DNA of 64,000 bases from positions 23,554-87,553 of the forward strand of contig JBCDIT010000014.1 of NCBI GenBank assembly GCA_038748775.1. The letters run 5' to 3'. The notes beneath the pieces are model-generated. The model saw nothing but the letters and a program-made list of their open reading frames with translations, searched no databases and was not told where the DNA came from. The DNA is from DAIQNV01 sp038748775. Its GTDB lineage: Bacteria > Planctomycetota > Phycisphaerae > Phycisphaerales > UBA1924. Below are positions 1-8,990 of this stretch, piece by piece (position 1 is the stretch's first letter; every line of letters begins with the position of its first letter). A program made the translations under genes and the position numbers.

Positions 1-204
1 ATTGAAGAGCAGCCGCCCCACCGGAGGCGCGTACCCGGTGTTCACCACGGCCGACCGCACCCGGTCGAGCGACTCGCGGACCGCCGCGTCGGGGAGCCCC
101 ACGATGTGCGTCTGGTCCATGCCCAACGGGTCGAAATCGACCTCCACCTCGCAAGGCAGAGCATCGACCCCCTGGAGCAACGCGGAATGGACTCGGGCAA
201 TCAC
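1..204 (-). CDS. ComM/YifB-family Mg chelatase-like ATPase, N-terminal fragment
   Basis: The minus strand encodes 68 residues before running off the window edge. They begin MIARVHSALLQG and contain VEVDFDPLG and HIVGLPDAAVRESLDRVR. These are the hallmark N-terminal motifs of the ComM/YifB family, AAA+ proteins related to magnesium chelatase; ComM is a branch-migration helicase in natural transformation in some bacteria. The start is taken as the GTG at 204 because it aligns with the usual MxARV beginning; two in-frame TTG codons lie slightly upstream. No well-spaced ribosome site precedes the GTG. The ATPase and C-terminal domains lie outside the window. The gene is divergent from the aldehyde dehydrogenase at 362. 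Confidence 0.82.
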   Translation of the reverse strand, partial: MIARVHSALLQGVDALPCEVEVDFDPLGMDQTHIVGLPDAAVRESLDRVRSAVVNTGYAPPVGRLLFN

Positions 205-361
205 CCTTGCATCATACAAACACAATCCAGGTGATGGGCGATCAGCGCTCTGCCATGCTCATCCCAGAGCAGTTGAGAGCCTCAACCGCCGAAGAACGAC
301 ATAGCGCCCAGGTGGCAGGGCGTTATCGGAACACCCTTCCAACGACAGGTAGCATCGATCC

Positions 362-2047
362 ATGACGAGCGCCCCGACAGCTGAGCCACCGGCCCGCCGC
401 AAAGGCCCGACCGGGTGGAGCATCCTCGAAGGCCAGACCGAGGAAGCGCCGCAGGTTCAGCCGTTCAAGGCGATCGATCCTTCGCGAGGGGAGCCGCTGC
501 CCATCGGGTACCACTCCGCGACGCCCGAGCAGGTCGATAGGGCCTGCCGCGCCGCCTGGGTCGCGCTACACGAGGTCCGCCGCCGGTCGCCCGAGCACCG
601 CGCCGGCCTTCTCGAAGCCATCGCGGCCAACATCCTCGAGTTGGGCCCGTCGCTGATCAACGTCGCGGCGCAGGAGACCGGCCTGCCCGAGCAGCGCCTG
701 CTCGCCGAACGCGAACGCACCACCGGCACGCTGCTCCGGTTCGCCGAGGTCGTCCGCGAGGGCTCTTGGGTCCGGGCCGCGATCGACCGCGCCGACCCCG
801 AACGCCAGCCCCGCCCCAAGCCCGACGTACGGCGGGTGCTCCGTTCGCTCGGACCGGTCGCGGTCTTCGGCGCGAGCAACTTCCCCCTCGCGTACAGCAC
901 GATGGGCACCGACGCCGCGAGCGCTCTCGCCGCTGGGTGCCCCGTCATCATCAAGGGTCACCCGCTCCACCCGGGCACCGGCGAACTCGTGGCCTGGGCG
1001 GTCGTCGACGCGTTGCAAGCCACCGGCTTCCCGCAGGGTATGTTCGCCTTCCTCCACGCCGGCGGACAACGCGAAAAAGCCATCGGCGAAGAACTCGTCA
1101 AGCATCCCTTCGTCCGCGCAGCAGGATTCACCGGCTCCCAAGCCGGCGGCACCGCGCTCGCCGACCTCGCACGAGCACGCCCGGACCCCATCCCGTTCTT
1201 TGCCGAGATGGGCTCGACCAACCCTGCGTTCTTGCTACCCAGTGCCGCGGCCAGCCAGGGCGAGGCCGTCGCCCACTTGCTCACCGAGTCGATCACCGCG
1301 TTCGCCGGCCAGCAGTGCACACGACCGGGTCTGCTGTTCATGATTGACAACGAAGACGCGTCGAAGGTGCTCAACGAGTTGACGCGTCGGTTCAACACCC
1401 TGCCCGACCAGGTCATGCTCGCCCCCCGCATCCGTGACGCGTACCTCCGCCGCGTGCTCGGCTGGGCGGGCGTTGAAGGCGTCGAGCTCAAGACCGACCC
1501 CAAGCGCCTCGCGACGCCCCGGGCCAAGGACGGGAGCGCCCCGAAAGGCCCGGTCAGCGGCGCCGCGGCCCTGCTCCGCACCACTTCCTCGACCTTCCTC
1601 TCAAACGACACGCTCCACGACGAGGTCTTCGGCCCCGCGGTCCTCGTCGTGCTCTGCCCCGATGAACGCGCCATGGCCAACGCCGCGGCTTCGATCCAAG
1701 GCACGCTCACCGCGTCTATGTTCTTCGCAGCAGACGACCGCAACACCGCCCGCCGCCTCGTCAGCGTGCTCGAGCACCGCGCCGGACGCATCGTGTTCAA
1801 CGGGGTGCCCACCGGCGTCGAGGTGTGCGAGGCGATGGTCCACGGCGGGCCGTTCCCAGCGACCAACCGCCCCGACACCACCGCTGTCGGCCCGCTCGCG
1901 CTCGAACGCTGGTGCCGCCCTGTGGCCTATCAAAACGGCCCAGGCGCCCTGCTGCCACCCGAACTCCGCGACGACAACCCCGCCGGCATCCGCAGGCGCG
2001 TCGACGGCAAGTGGCGGAGCGGCCCGCTGAGCGACGACGAAGCCTGA
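362..2047 (+). CDS. NAD(P)-dependent aldehyde dehydrogenase, ketoglutarate-semialdehyde type
   Basis: A 561-residue aldehyde dehydrogenase. Visible motifs are the cofactor-binding stretch VAVFGASNFPLAYS, the general-base region FAEMGSTNPAFLLP (Glu near residue 283) and the nucleophile region FAGQQCTRPGLLF (Cys near residue 319). The EMGSTNP and GQQCTRPG forms are typical of the subgroup that oxidises 2,5-dioxovalerate (alpha-ketoglutaric semialdehyde) to 2-oxoglutarate in sugar-acid degradation. The substrate is therefore inferred from subfamily motifs, because no sugar-acid pathway genes are adjacent. The protein is slightly longer than the usual ~520 residues, with extra N-terminal sequence. 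It appears monocistronic, followed by ~180 bases without a gene. Confidence 0.85.
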   Translation: MTSAPTAEPPARRKGPTGWSILEGQTEEAPQVQPFKAIDPSRGEPLPIGYHSATPEQVDRACRAAWVALHEVRRRSPEHRAGLLEAIAANILELGPSLINVAAQETGLPEQRLLAERERTTGTLLRFAEVVREGSWVRAAIDRADPERQPRPKPDVRRVLRSLGPVAVFGASNFPLAYSTMGTDAASALAAGCPVIIKGHPLHPGTGELVAWAVVDALQATGFPQGMFAFLHAGGQREKAIGEELVKHPFVRAAGFTGSQAGGTALADLARARPDPIPFFAEMGSTNPAFLLPSAAASQGEAVAHLLTESITAFAGQQCTRPGLLFMIDNEDASKVLNELTRRFNTLPDQVMLAPRIRDAYLRRVLGWAGVEGVELKTDPKRLATPRAKDGSAPKGPVSGAAALLRTTSSTFLSNDTLHDEVFGPAVLVVLCPDERAMANAAASIQGTLTASMFFAADDRNTARRLVSVLEHRAGRIVFNGVPTGVEVCEAMVHGGPFPATNRPDTTAVGPLALERWCRPVAYQNGPGALLPPELRDDNPAGIRRRVDGKWRSGPLSDDEA

Positions 2048-2224
2048 GCCGCGCCACCCCATTGGTCGATGCGCACGTCGTTACTTCCAAGGGCGTGCCG
2101 CCCAGCGAAATTCGACTCCCAACGGAGAAACTGGGTGGCACTCACACCCGCGCCACGCTCGATCTGTTGAAGGGCGACGCTCGTCGCTCGAACCAGAACC
2201 CAACCCTCAGGATGGGGAACCATC

Positions 2225-3985
2225 ATGAAACGCAACACCCGCACCCGCGGTATCGGTGCGCTCGCCGCCGGTCTCGCTCTGCTCGCCGGAACCACGTTCT
2301 CGAACACCGCCCGGGCCGATGCCCAGGACGATCAGTTCTTCAACATCGAAGTCATCGTTAACATCCTCGACGGCGCCGGCGTCACGTCGGACGAGGCCCG
2401 CGAGTATGTCCGCCGCGCCAACCTCGCGCTGAAGTGCGCCAAGATCAACCTGCAGGTCATCGAGATCAACACCGATGTCAAGATCGGGAACGACGACGGC
2501 AGCTTCAGCCGCGACGAGTTCGAGGAAGCCGTCGAAGAAGGCACCAACGAGCTCAACGACCAGTCGCGAGGCGATAGCGCCGGCAAGGGCGTCAAGATCT
2601 ACTTCGTCGACGAAGCCTGGGAAGACGAAGACGGAACCACCGAAGACGAATCCTCAACCAACGGCTGGGCGTACGTCTGCCAGCCGATCGCAACGGTCGA
2701 AGAAGTCGACGGGGACACCCGCGAGGAAGAGACCGGCAACATCCTCGCCCACGAGATCGGCCACGTCCTCGGTGTCCCGGGCAACGGCGCCGACCCTGAC
2801 GGAGGACTCGACGGCGACTACACCGACGCCGACCGCAAGAACGAGCTCATGAACGGCTACTCGAGCCGCGACTGTGACGGGACCCGCACCGTCCGCGGCT
2901 CGGACATCACCGACGCCCAGAAGGAAAAGATGCGATGCAAAGCCGCCGAGCGCGGCACGGCGGTCGCCAAACCCGACCCGGCGACCCCCGCCGCGAAGTC
3001 GCGCACCGAGCAGTCGGGCGTCGGACTCAACCCCGACATCACGCCCACGACGGGCGGGGGCATCCGCAAGGTCTCGATGTTCGCCAACGCCTTCGACCCT
3101 TGCTTCGAGCTCGAGTTGATCACCCGAGGCATCCAGGGCCCCGACGAGTTCGTGCAGTACACGCTCGTCTACGACATCGACAACAACCCCAACACCGGCG
3201 TCCAGTTCGGCCCGGTCCCGGGCGTCGAACGCGTCATCGACATCTTCAGCGAGTTCCCCGGGTTCCCGTTCGCCCAGGGCACCGATCTCACCGGGCAGTT
3301 CCCCGATCCGCTCCCGCTCGACCCGGTGTTCGGCGTGAGCAACCTGCACAACGGGGGCGTCGAGAACGCGCTGCTGCAGGGCCGGCCCGACGGCGACGTG
3401 TTCAAGCTCTGCGTTCCACGCGACTGGCTGGGCGTCGACCACCGCCTCGCCCCGGTTGTTCCCGTCGTCGCGCTCGGCCAAGGGCCGTTCGGCCCGGGCG
3501 ATGAGATCCCCTTCCCGCTCGACCTCGAGGCCGGGCTGCGTGGACCCGAGATCTTCGTCCCCCCGCTGCTGCCCCCGAACGAGCCTCTGCTCCCGATCGA
3601 TGGCTTCGGGTTCACCCCGGACGGCTTCGTCGAGATCGAGATCCAGGAGCTCAACCTCGTCGCGGTCCAGCCGGTGAACGTCGACGGGACGCTGCAGCTC
3701 AACCTCCCGCTCCCGCCGGGGATCCCCGAAGATTTCTACTTCGTGACCGCGTTCGATCCGGCCGCTCGGACCACCGCCCACACGATCGTCAACTTCGGCG
3801 CCGCCGGCTGCAACCCCGCCGATATCGCCCCGCCGTTCGGCGTCCTCGACCTGGGCGATGTCGACGCGTTCATCACCGCCTTCCTCGGTGGCGATCTCTT
3901 GGCCGATGTCGCGCCCCCGTTCGGCGTCCTTGACTTGGGCGATATCGACACCTTCATCAACTCGTTCTTCGCCGGCTGCCCGTAA
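2225..3985 (+). CDS. Secreted dockerin-type protein with putative zinc metallopeptidase domain
   Basis: A 586-residue exported protein. The start follows a GGATGGGGA ribosome site. A signal peptide (basic MKRNTRTR, hydrophobic core, cut near ARA-DA) covers about residues 1-31. Residues ~40-235 hold a putative peptidase with NILAHEIGHVLGVPG near residue 180 (zinc-binding HExxH plus metzincin-like GxxG) and a downstream NELMNGY resembling a Met-turn. A canonical third His ligand is not obvious, so activity is uncertain. Residues ~280-525 are of unknown function. The C-terminus has two near-identical units reading APPFGVLDLGDVDAF and APPFGVLDLGDIDTF. This is the GC-type dockerin arrangement found in planctomycete exported proteins, thought to serve anchoring or assembly. 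Confidence 0.75.
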   Translation: MKRNTRTRGIGALAAGLALLAGTTFSNTARADAQDDQFFNIEVIVNILDGAGVTSDEAREYVRRANLALKCAKINLQVIEINTDVKIGNDDGSFSRDEFEEAVEEGTNELNDQSRGDSAGKGVKIYFVDEAWEDEDGTTEDESSTNGWAYVCQPIATVEEVDGDTREEETGNILAHEIGHVLGVPGNGADPDGGLDGDYTDADRKNELMNGYSSRDCDGTRTVRGSDITDAQKEKMRCKAAERGTAVAKPDPATPAAKSRTEQSGVGLNPDITPTTGGGIRKVSMFANAFDPCFELELITRGIQGPDEFVQYTLVYDIDNNPNTGVQFGPVPGVERVIDIFSEFPGFPFAQGTDLTGQFPDPLPLDPVFGVSNLHNGGVENALLQGRPDGDVFKLCVPRDWLGVDHRLAPVVPVVALGQGPFGPGDEIPFPLDLEAGLRGPEIFVPPLLPPNEPLLPIDGFGFTPDGFVEIEIQELNLVAVQPVNVDGTLQLNLPLPPGIPEDFYFVTAFDPAARTTAHTIVNFGAAGCNPADIAPPFGVLDLGDVDAFITAFLGGDLLADVAPPFGVLDLGDIDTFINSFFAGCP

Positions 3986-4021
3986 GGTCGAAGAACGACA
4001 TCCTGTTTGAGTGAACCACCC

Positions 4022-4051
4022 CGGCGGCGCCCCAGGCGCCGCCGTTTTTTT
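4022..4051 (+). terminator. Intrinsic terminator after the dockerin metallopeptidase
   Basis: A perfect 10-bp GC stem (arms 4022-4031 and 4035-4044, loop CCA) runs straight into seven T residues at 4045-4051. This is a textbook Rho-independent terminator, 37 bases after the stop of the upstream gene. Confidence 0.9.
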
Positions 4052-4204
4052 GACGACCTCCGCAATAGAACGCCGGCTATCGAGTGCTTCAGATACGACG
4101 GGCAACCGTCTCCCACACGCTCCGGGTGAGATCCCGCGAACTCCATGTCCGGGTACGCTGCCGCTGCACGGATGGACTGTGACGGACCAAAAAGGGGGTC
4201 TTCT

Positions 4205-5629
4205 GTGATCGTTCGACGACTGACCGCTCTATCGCTCGCCCTCGGCGCGAGCCTGCTCGCCGCCTGTTCTTCGTCACCCAAAACCGAGCTCGGGCTGATC
4301 TACAACGAGGCCGCGAGCGCCGAAGAAGAGTTCCGCTCGCCCGTGATCGTCATCCCGGGCATCCTGGGCTCGAAGCTGATCGATACCGAATCGGGCACGC
4401 AAGTGTGGGGCGCGTTCACCGGAGACTTCGCGAATCCCACCAAGCCCGACGGAGCGAGGCTCATCGCCCTACCCATGGAAGAGGGCGTGCCGCTGGCCGA
4501 CCTGACCGACGAAGTCTGGTCGGACGGCGCCCTCGACACCGTTGAGATCAAGCTGTTCGGGATCCCCGTCGAGCTCAGCGCGTACTTTGAGATCCTGTCC
4601 AGCCTGGGCGTCGGCGGCTATCGCGACCGCCAGCTGGGCGAGTCCGGTGCCATCCAGTACGGCGCCGGTCATTACACCTGCGACCAGTTCGACTACGACT
4701 GGCGGAAAGACGTATCGCAGCACGCCGCCGACTTGCACGAGTTCGTCACGAGCGTCTCCGAGTACGTCGCCGAAGAACGCGGCCTCGACGAGCCGGTCAA
4801 GGTCGATATCGTCGCCCACTCCATGGGCGGCCTCGTCGCGCGGTACTACCTCAGGTACGGCCCGACCCCACTGCCCGACGACGGCTCGTTGCCCCCGGTG
4901 ACCTGGGAGGGCGCGAAGTACGTCAAACGACTGATCATGGTGGGCACGCCCAACGCCGGATCGGTCCTCAGCCTGACCCAACTCATCGAAGGGTACAAGA
5001 TCGCCCCGATCCTGCCCGATTACAACAGCGCCATCCTGGGCACCTTCCCGTCGATCTATCAGTTGCTCCCGCGCGTGAGGCATGGCGCCTACGTCCTGCG
5101 GAACGATCCAGAAACGCGCGTCGACGTCTTCGATGCCCAGCAGTGGATCGATCGCGGATGGGGACTCGCGAACCCCAAGAACGACAAAGACCTCAAGGAA
5201 CTCCTTCCCGAGACGTCATCGCCGGCAGAACGCCGCGCGATCGCCCTGGACCAACTCCGCAAGTCGCTCGCCAGAGCAAAGCAGTTCCACAGGGCGATGG
5301 ACCAACCCGCCACCCCTCCCGACGGCCTCGACATCGTCCTCATCGCCGGTGACGCCGAAGACACACCCGCAGTCGCTTCGATCGATAAAACCGGGCGCGT
5401 GCGCATCACCGAAGACGTGCCCGGAGACGGCACCGTCGCTCGGTACTCAGCGCTCATGGACGAACGCACCGGGCGCGAATGGGAACCCGGAGTTGTCAGC
5501 CCGATCGACTTCGAGCAGGTGATCTTCCTCGCAAACAACCACCTCGGGCTCACCAAAGACCCGAACTTCACCAACAACGTGCTCTTCCTCCTGCTCGAGC
5601 GGCAGCGAGAGTCGATGGTCTCGCCCTGA
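4205..5629 (+). CDS. LCAT-like alpha/beta-hydrolase lipoprotein (putative phospholipase/acyltransferase)
   Basis: A 474-residue lipoprotein starting at the GTG at 4205, behind an AGGGGGT ribosome site; an ATG 60 bases upstream has no such site and would bury the signal. The signal ends in a lipobox, LLAAC, with the lipidated Cys at residue 21. The mature part starts the fold with VIVIPGILGSKL, contains CDQFDYDWRKDV and carries the nucleophile elbow VDIVAHSMGGLVARYYL (Ser near residue 206). A late PGDGTVARYS segment fits the acid-loop region. These match the lecithin:cholesterol acyltransferase family, which cleaves or transfers acyl chains of phospholipids. Substrate and membrane side are unknown. 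The gene appears monocistronic. Confidence 0.82.
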   Translation: MIVRRLTALSLALGASLLAACSSSPKTELGLIYNEAASAEEEFRSPVIVIPGILGSKLIDTESGTQVWGAFTGDFANPTKPDGARLIALPMEEGVPLADLTDEVWSDGALDTVEIKLFGIPVELSAYFEILSSLGVGGYRDRQLGESGAIQYGAGHYTCDQFDYDWRKDVSQHAADLHEFVTSVSEYVAEERGLDEPVKVDIVAHSMGGLVARYYLRYGPTPLPDDGSLPPVTWEGAKYVKRLIMVGTPNAGSVLSLTQLIEGYKIAPILPDYNSAILGTFPSIYQLLPRVRHGAYVLRNDPETRVDVFDAQQWIDRGWGLANPKNDKDLKELLPETSSPAERRAIALDQLRKSLARAKQFHRAMDQPATPPDGLDIVLIAGDAEDTPAVASIDKTGRVRITEDVPGDGTVARYSALMDERTGREWEPGVVSPIDFEQVIFLANNHLGLTKDPNFTNNVLFLLLERQRESMVSP

Positions 5630-5711
5630 ACGCCGCGTCCAAAGCACCCTAAAGCGGTGAACGCCGTCCGTTCTGTGGGTCATCTGAACGCTGACGTCCG
5701 ATAGAACAGAC

Positions 5712-8700
5712 ATGGTCAACACCCAACGCCCGCGCGATCGGCGCGGCCGCAAAGAATCCGAAGTCCCGCCGCGTTCCGTTCCGGTGACCATCATCCTGCT
5801 CGGCCTTGGAGCGGTCTGGCTCTTCGTGGCCCTGTGCCTCATGAGCTTTGACCCGGCCGACGCCCCGAGCCACGCCTTCTGGCCGCGCAACACCCCACCA
5901 CAGAACTGGATGGGCCCCGTAGGCGCTGCGGTCGCGTACGGCGTTACCCTCGTTTTCGGGTACGCCGCGTGGCCAGCGATGGCTCTCGCGGCGACCGGCA
6001 TCGTCGCCGGCGCCGCCCGAGGTGGCATCAGCCAACCGATCCTCCGAGGCACCGGGGCGCTGATGACCCTCGCAGCGATCGCGGGACTCGCCGGCGTCGT
6101 CGGTCCGGGCGGTGGCCCGTTGCCCGCCCTCCCCGGGGGCACCTCAGGCTTCGTGATCTCCGCTGAACTCGTGTCGAGGTTTGGGGCCGCGGGCGCGGTC
6201 CTCTGGCTCGTCGTGCTTCTCGCTATCGGGCTCGTCGTCGCGTTCGACCGCCTCGTGCTGGTTGGGGCGGTGCGCCTCGCTCACGCAATCGCGAACGGCA
6301 CCATGCGTGCAGGCCAAGGTCTTGCCGGTTGGACCCAGCGCCTCGTCGGTGGTGCCAAGCCGGCCCTCGCCGGCTTCCGCTTCACCGACCTCGACGACGA
6401 CGAGCCGGCCTCGCGCGGATCGACGGGCACCAAGACTCCCAAGGCCAAGAAGAAGACCACCAAGAAGCAGGCCGACATCCCCGAGGACGCCGGCGGGTTC
6501 GCGGGCACCGAGTCCTTCGACCCAGACGCTGAGGACGCGGAAACCGACGAAGGCGAATGGGAAGAGGGCGAGTGGGAGTACGAAGACGAGGCTGAGGAAG
6601 ACGCTGAAGCCGCCGATTGGGAAGAAGAGTGGGAAGACGAAGACGAAGCCCTTGATCCGGCCGCCCAAGCAGATGTAGACGACGCTGATGACGAGGACGG
6701 CGAAGCAGAGGGCGACGAGGACGAAGTCGGCGCTCCCCAGGTCTTCGACCAAGACAAGCTCAAGGAAAAGATCGCCAAGCTCCCGGTCCGCTTTGCCAGC
6801 GCCAGCAAGGGATCCGCGACCGAAGACGATCTCGCCGACCTTCAGAACGGCGCCGAGCTCGAGGGCTACCGATTCCCGGGCGTCGACCTTCTCGAAGAAC
6901 CCGAGGAAGGCTTCGGGGAGCAACTCGAGGAGTACGTGCGCGAGCAGGCCGAGGCTCTCGAGTCAGCGCTCCAGCAATACCGCATTAAGGGCGAGGTCGT
7001 CGGCATCGAGTCGGGCCCCGTCATCACCCTCTACCACGTCAAACTGGCCCCGGGCACCAAGGTCGCGGCCCTCAACGCGGTCTCGAGCGACCTCGCCCGG
7101 TCGCTCAAGAGCGTGAACATCCGCATCGTGCCCAACATGGCGGGGCGCGACACCGTCGGGATCGAGGTGCCCAACGCCAAGAAGGAGAAGGTCCGGCTCA
7201 AGGAGCTCATGAGCGATCGCTCCAACTTCGAGGGCATGAAGCTCCCCATGTTCCTGGGTAAGGACGCGTCGGGCGACCCGCTGATCGGTGACCTCGCCAA
7301 GATGCCACACGTGCTCATCGCCGGCACCACCGGCTCGGGCAAGTCGGTGTGCATGAACACGATCATCATGAGCTTCCTCTACACGAAGAAGCCCAACGAA
7401 CTCAAGCTCGTCCTGGTCGACCCCAAGATGGTCGAGATGAGCCAGTTCAAGGACATCCCACACCTCATGTGCCCGGTGGTCACCGAGATGGCCAAGGCCG
7501 CGGCCATCCTCGAATGGGCCGTGGGCAAAATGGACGAGCGCTACGCCCTGCTCGCCGAAGCAGGCGTCCGCGATATCGCCAGCTACAACGAGATGGAATG
7601 GGAAGAGCTGCGTGACCGCTTCAGCCCGCCCGGCGAAGAACTCACGCCCGAAGAAGAGGCCAAAATCCCTCGCAAGCTGCCCTACATGGTCTTCATCATC
7701 GACGAACTCGCGGACCTGATGATGACCAACAAGGAGGTCGAGGGATCGATCGTCCGCATCGCTCAGAAGGCGCGTGCCGTCGGAATCCACCTCATCCTCG
7801 CAACGCAGCGCCCACAGGCCAACGTGGTCACCGGGCTCATCAAGGGCAACATGCCCTGCCGCATCTCGTTCAAGGTCGCGTCCGGCCTCGACAGCCGCAT
7901 CATCCTCGACCAGAAGGGCGGCGAGCTGCTGCTGGGCATGGGCGACATGCTCTTCTTATCCCCCTCGAGCCACAAGCTCATGCGTTCGCAGGGCACGCTG
8001 GTCGACGACAAAGAGATCCGGCGCGTCACCCGCTTCCTCAAGGAAATCGCAGGGCCCAGCTTCGAACGCCAGCTCGTCCAGCTCCGCTCCGGCGGCGCCA
8101 ACTCGGACGAAGAACGCTTGCTGCAAAGCCAGAACAACTCTTCGGCGAGTCTCAAGGCGGCCCAGGAAGATCCGATGTTCGACCGAGCGGTCGAGATCGT
8201 CCTCGAGACCCGCCGCGGCTCGGTCAGCCTGCTCCAACGCCGCCTCGCGATCGGGTACACCCGCGCGAGCCGACTGATCGACCTCATGGGCATCTCGGGC
8301 ATCATCGGCGAGCACAAGGGCTCGGTCGCGCGCGAGGTGCTCATCACGCTCGAGGAGTGGCAAGAGATGAAGCGTCTGGCCGACGAGATGGCCAAGGCCC
8401 AGGGACAAGAACCGGTGTTCTCCGGCGCCCGAGCCGACGGCGCGAAGAACGCAGACGACCCCGACCAAACCTTCCTCTTCGGAGAAGGCGAGCAAGAAAT
8501 CGCCAGCGCTGCCGGAGACCCAGAAGGCGTCGACGCCGAAGCCTCCGACGATGACTCGGAGACCGAGACCGACGAAGTCGACGCCGACGATGACCAGATC
8601 GACGGCGAGGACCCAGAAGACGGGACGCCCTACGACGAAGTGTCGGACGAGGAAGAAGGCGAGGACGCGGAAGAACACGCCGTCGACGGCGACGACCCAG

Positions 8701-8837
8701 ATGACGAAGAAGACTGGGAGTGGGTCGAGGTCGACGAAGAAGAAGACCCAAAGGATGCCCTCGAAGAAGACGAAGACGACTCGGAAACCGAGGAAGCCCC
8801 ACCCTTCGAACCGGGGACCAAACGCCGCACGGCCTGA
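5712..8837 (+). CDS. ftsK: DNA translocase FtsK/SpoIIIE
   Basis: A 1041-residue membrane-anchored ATPase that pumps chromosomal DNA during division and aids dimer resolution. About residues 22-185 form the membrane domain with several hydrophobic segments. Residues ~215-345 are a linker that is Lys-rich, then very acidic. The motor carries Walker A GTTGSGKSVC near residue 540 and Walker B MVFIIDELADL near 660. A winged-helix gamma domain (~825-885) contains GSVSLLQRRLAIGYTRASRLI. Unusually, a further ~150 residues follow gamma, the last ~125 strongly Asp/Glu-rich; family members usually end at gamma. The gene stands alone, with ~80 bases before it and ~150 after. Confidence 0.96.
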   Translation: MVNTQRPRDRRGRKESEVPPRSVPVTIILLGLGAVWLFVALCLMSFDPADAPSHAFWPRNTPPQNWMGPVGAAVAYGVTLVFGYAAWPAMALAATGIVAGAARGGISQPILRGTGALMTLAAIAGLAGVVGPGGGPLPALPGGTSGFVISAELVSRFGAAGAVLWLVVLLAIGLVVAFDRLVLVGAVRLAHAIANGTMRAGQGLAGWTQRLVGGAKPALAGFRFTDLDDDEPASRGSTGTKTPKAKKKTTKKQADIPEDAGGFAGTESFDPDAEDAETDEGEWEEGEWEYEDEAEEDAEAADWEEEWEDEDEALDPAAQADVDDADDEDGEAEGDEDEVGAPQVFDQDKLKEKIAKLPVRFASASKGSATEDDLADLQNGAELEGYRFPGVDLLEEPEEGFGEQLEEYVREQAEALESALQQYRIKGEVVGIESGPVITLYHVKLAPGTKVAALNAVSSDLARSLKSVNIRIVPNMAGRDTVGIEVPNAKKEKVRLKELMSDRSNFEGMKLPMFLGKDASGDPLIGDLAKMPHVLIAGTTGSGKSVCMNTIIMSFLYTKKPNELKLVLVDPKMVEMSQFKDIPHLMCPVVTEMAKAAAILEWAVGKMDERYALLAEAGVRDIASYNEMEWEELRDRFSPPGEELTPEEEAKIPRKLPYMVFIIDELADLMMTNKEVEGSIVRIAQKARAVGIHLILATQRPQANVVTGLIKGNMPCRISFKVASGLDSRIILDQKGGELLLGMGDMLFLSPSSHKLMRSQGTLVDDKEIRRVTRFLKEIAGPSFERQLVQLRSGGANSDEERLLQSQNNSSASLKAAQEDPMFDRAVEIVLETRRGSVSLLQRRLAIGYTRASRLIDLMGISGIIGEHKGSVAREVLITLEEWQEMKRLADEMAKAQGQEPVFSGARADGAKNADDPDQTFLFGEGEQEIASAAGDPEGVDAEASDDDSETETDEVDADDDQIDGEDPEDGTPYDEVSDEEEGEDAEEHAVDGDDPDDEEDWEWVEVDEEEDPKDALEEDEDDSETEEAPPFEPGTKRRTA

Positions 8838-8990
8838 AATCCCGTTCGACCCAGACCGAAGACTTGCTCCTGTACACCTCCGGGACCCGCCGTGAGCCGC
8901 GACGGAGCGGCCAGGCGGGCTTGATCTGCTATCGTCCGTCGGACGGGCCGGGTCGTCGGTCCATGCTGTCGGCACTGAAAGGAACCCCCG

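Noticed and set aside
2..304. 100-residue plus-strand frame at the window start
   Set aside because: It is antisense to the recognisable ComM/YifB N-terminus; its translation is Ser/Thr-rich without motifs.
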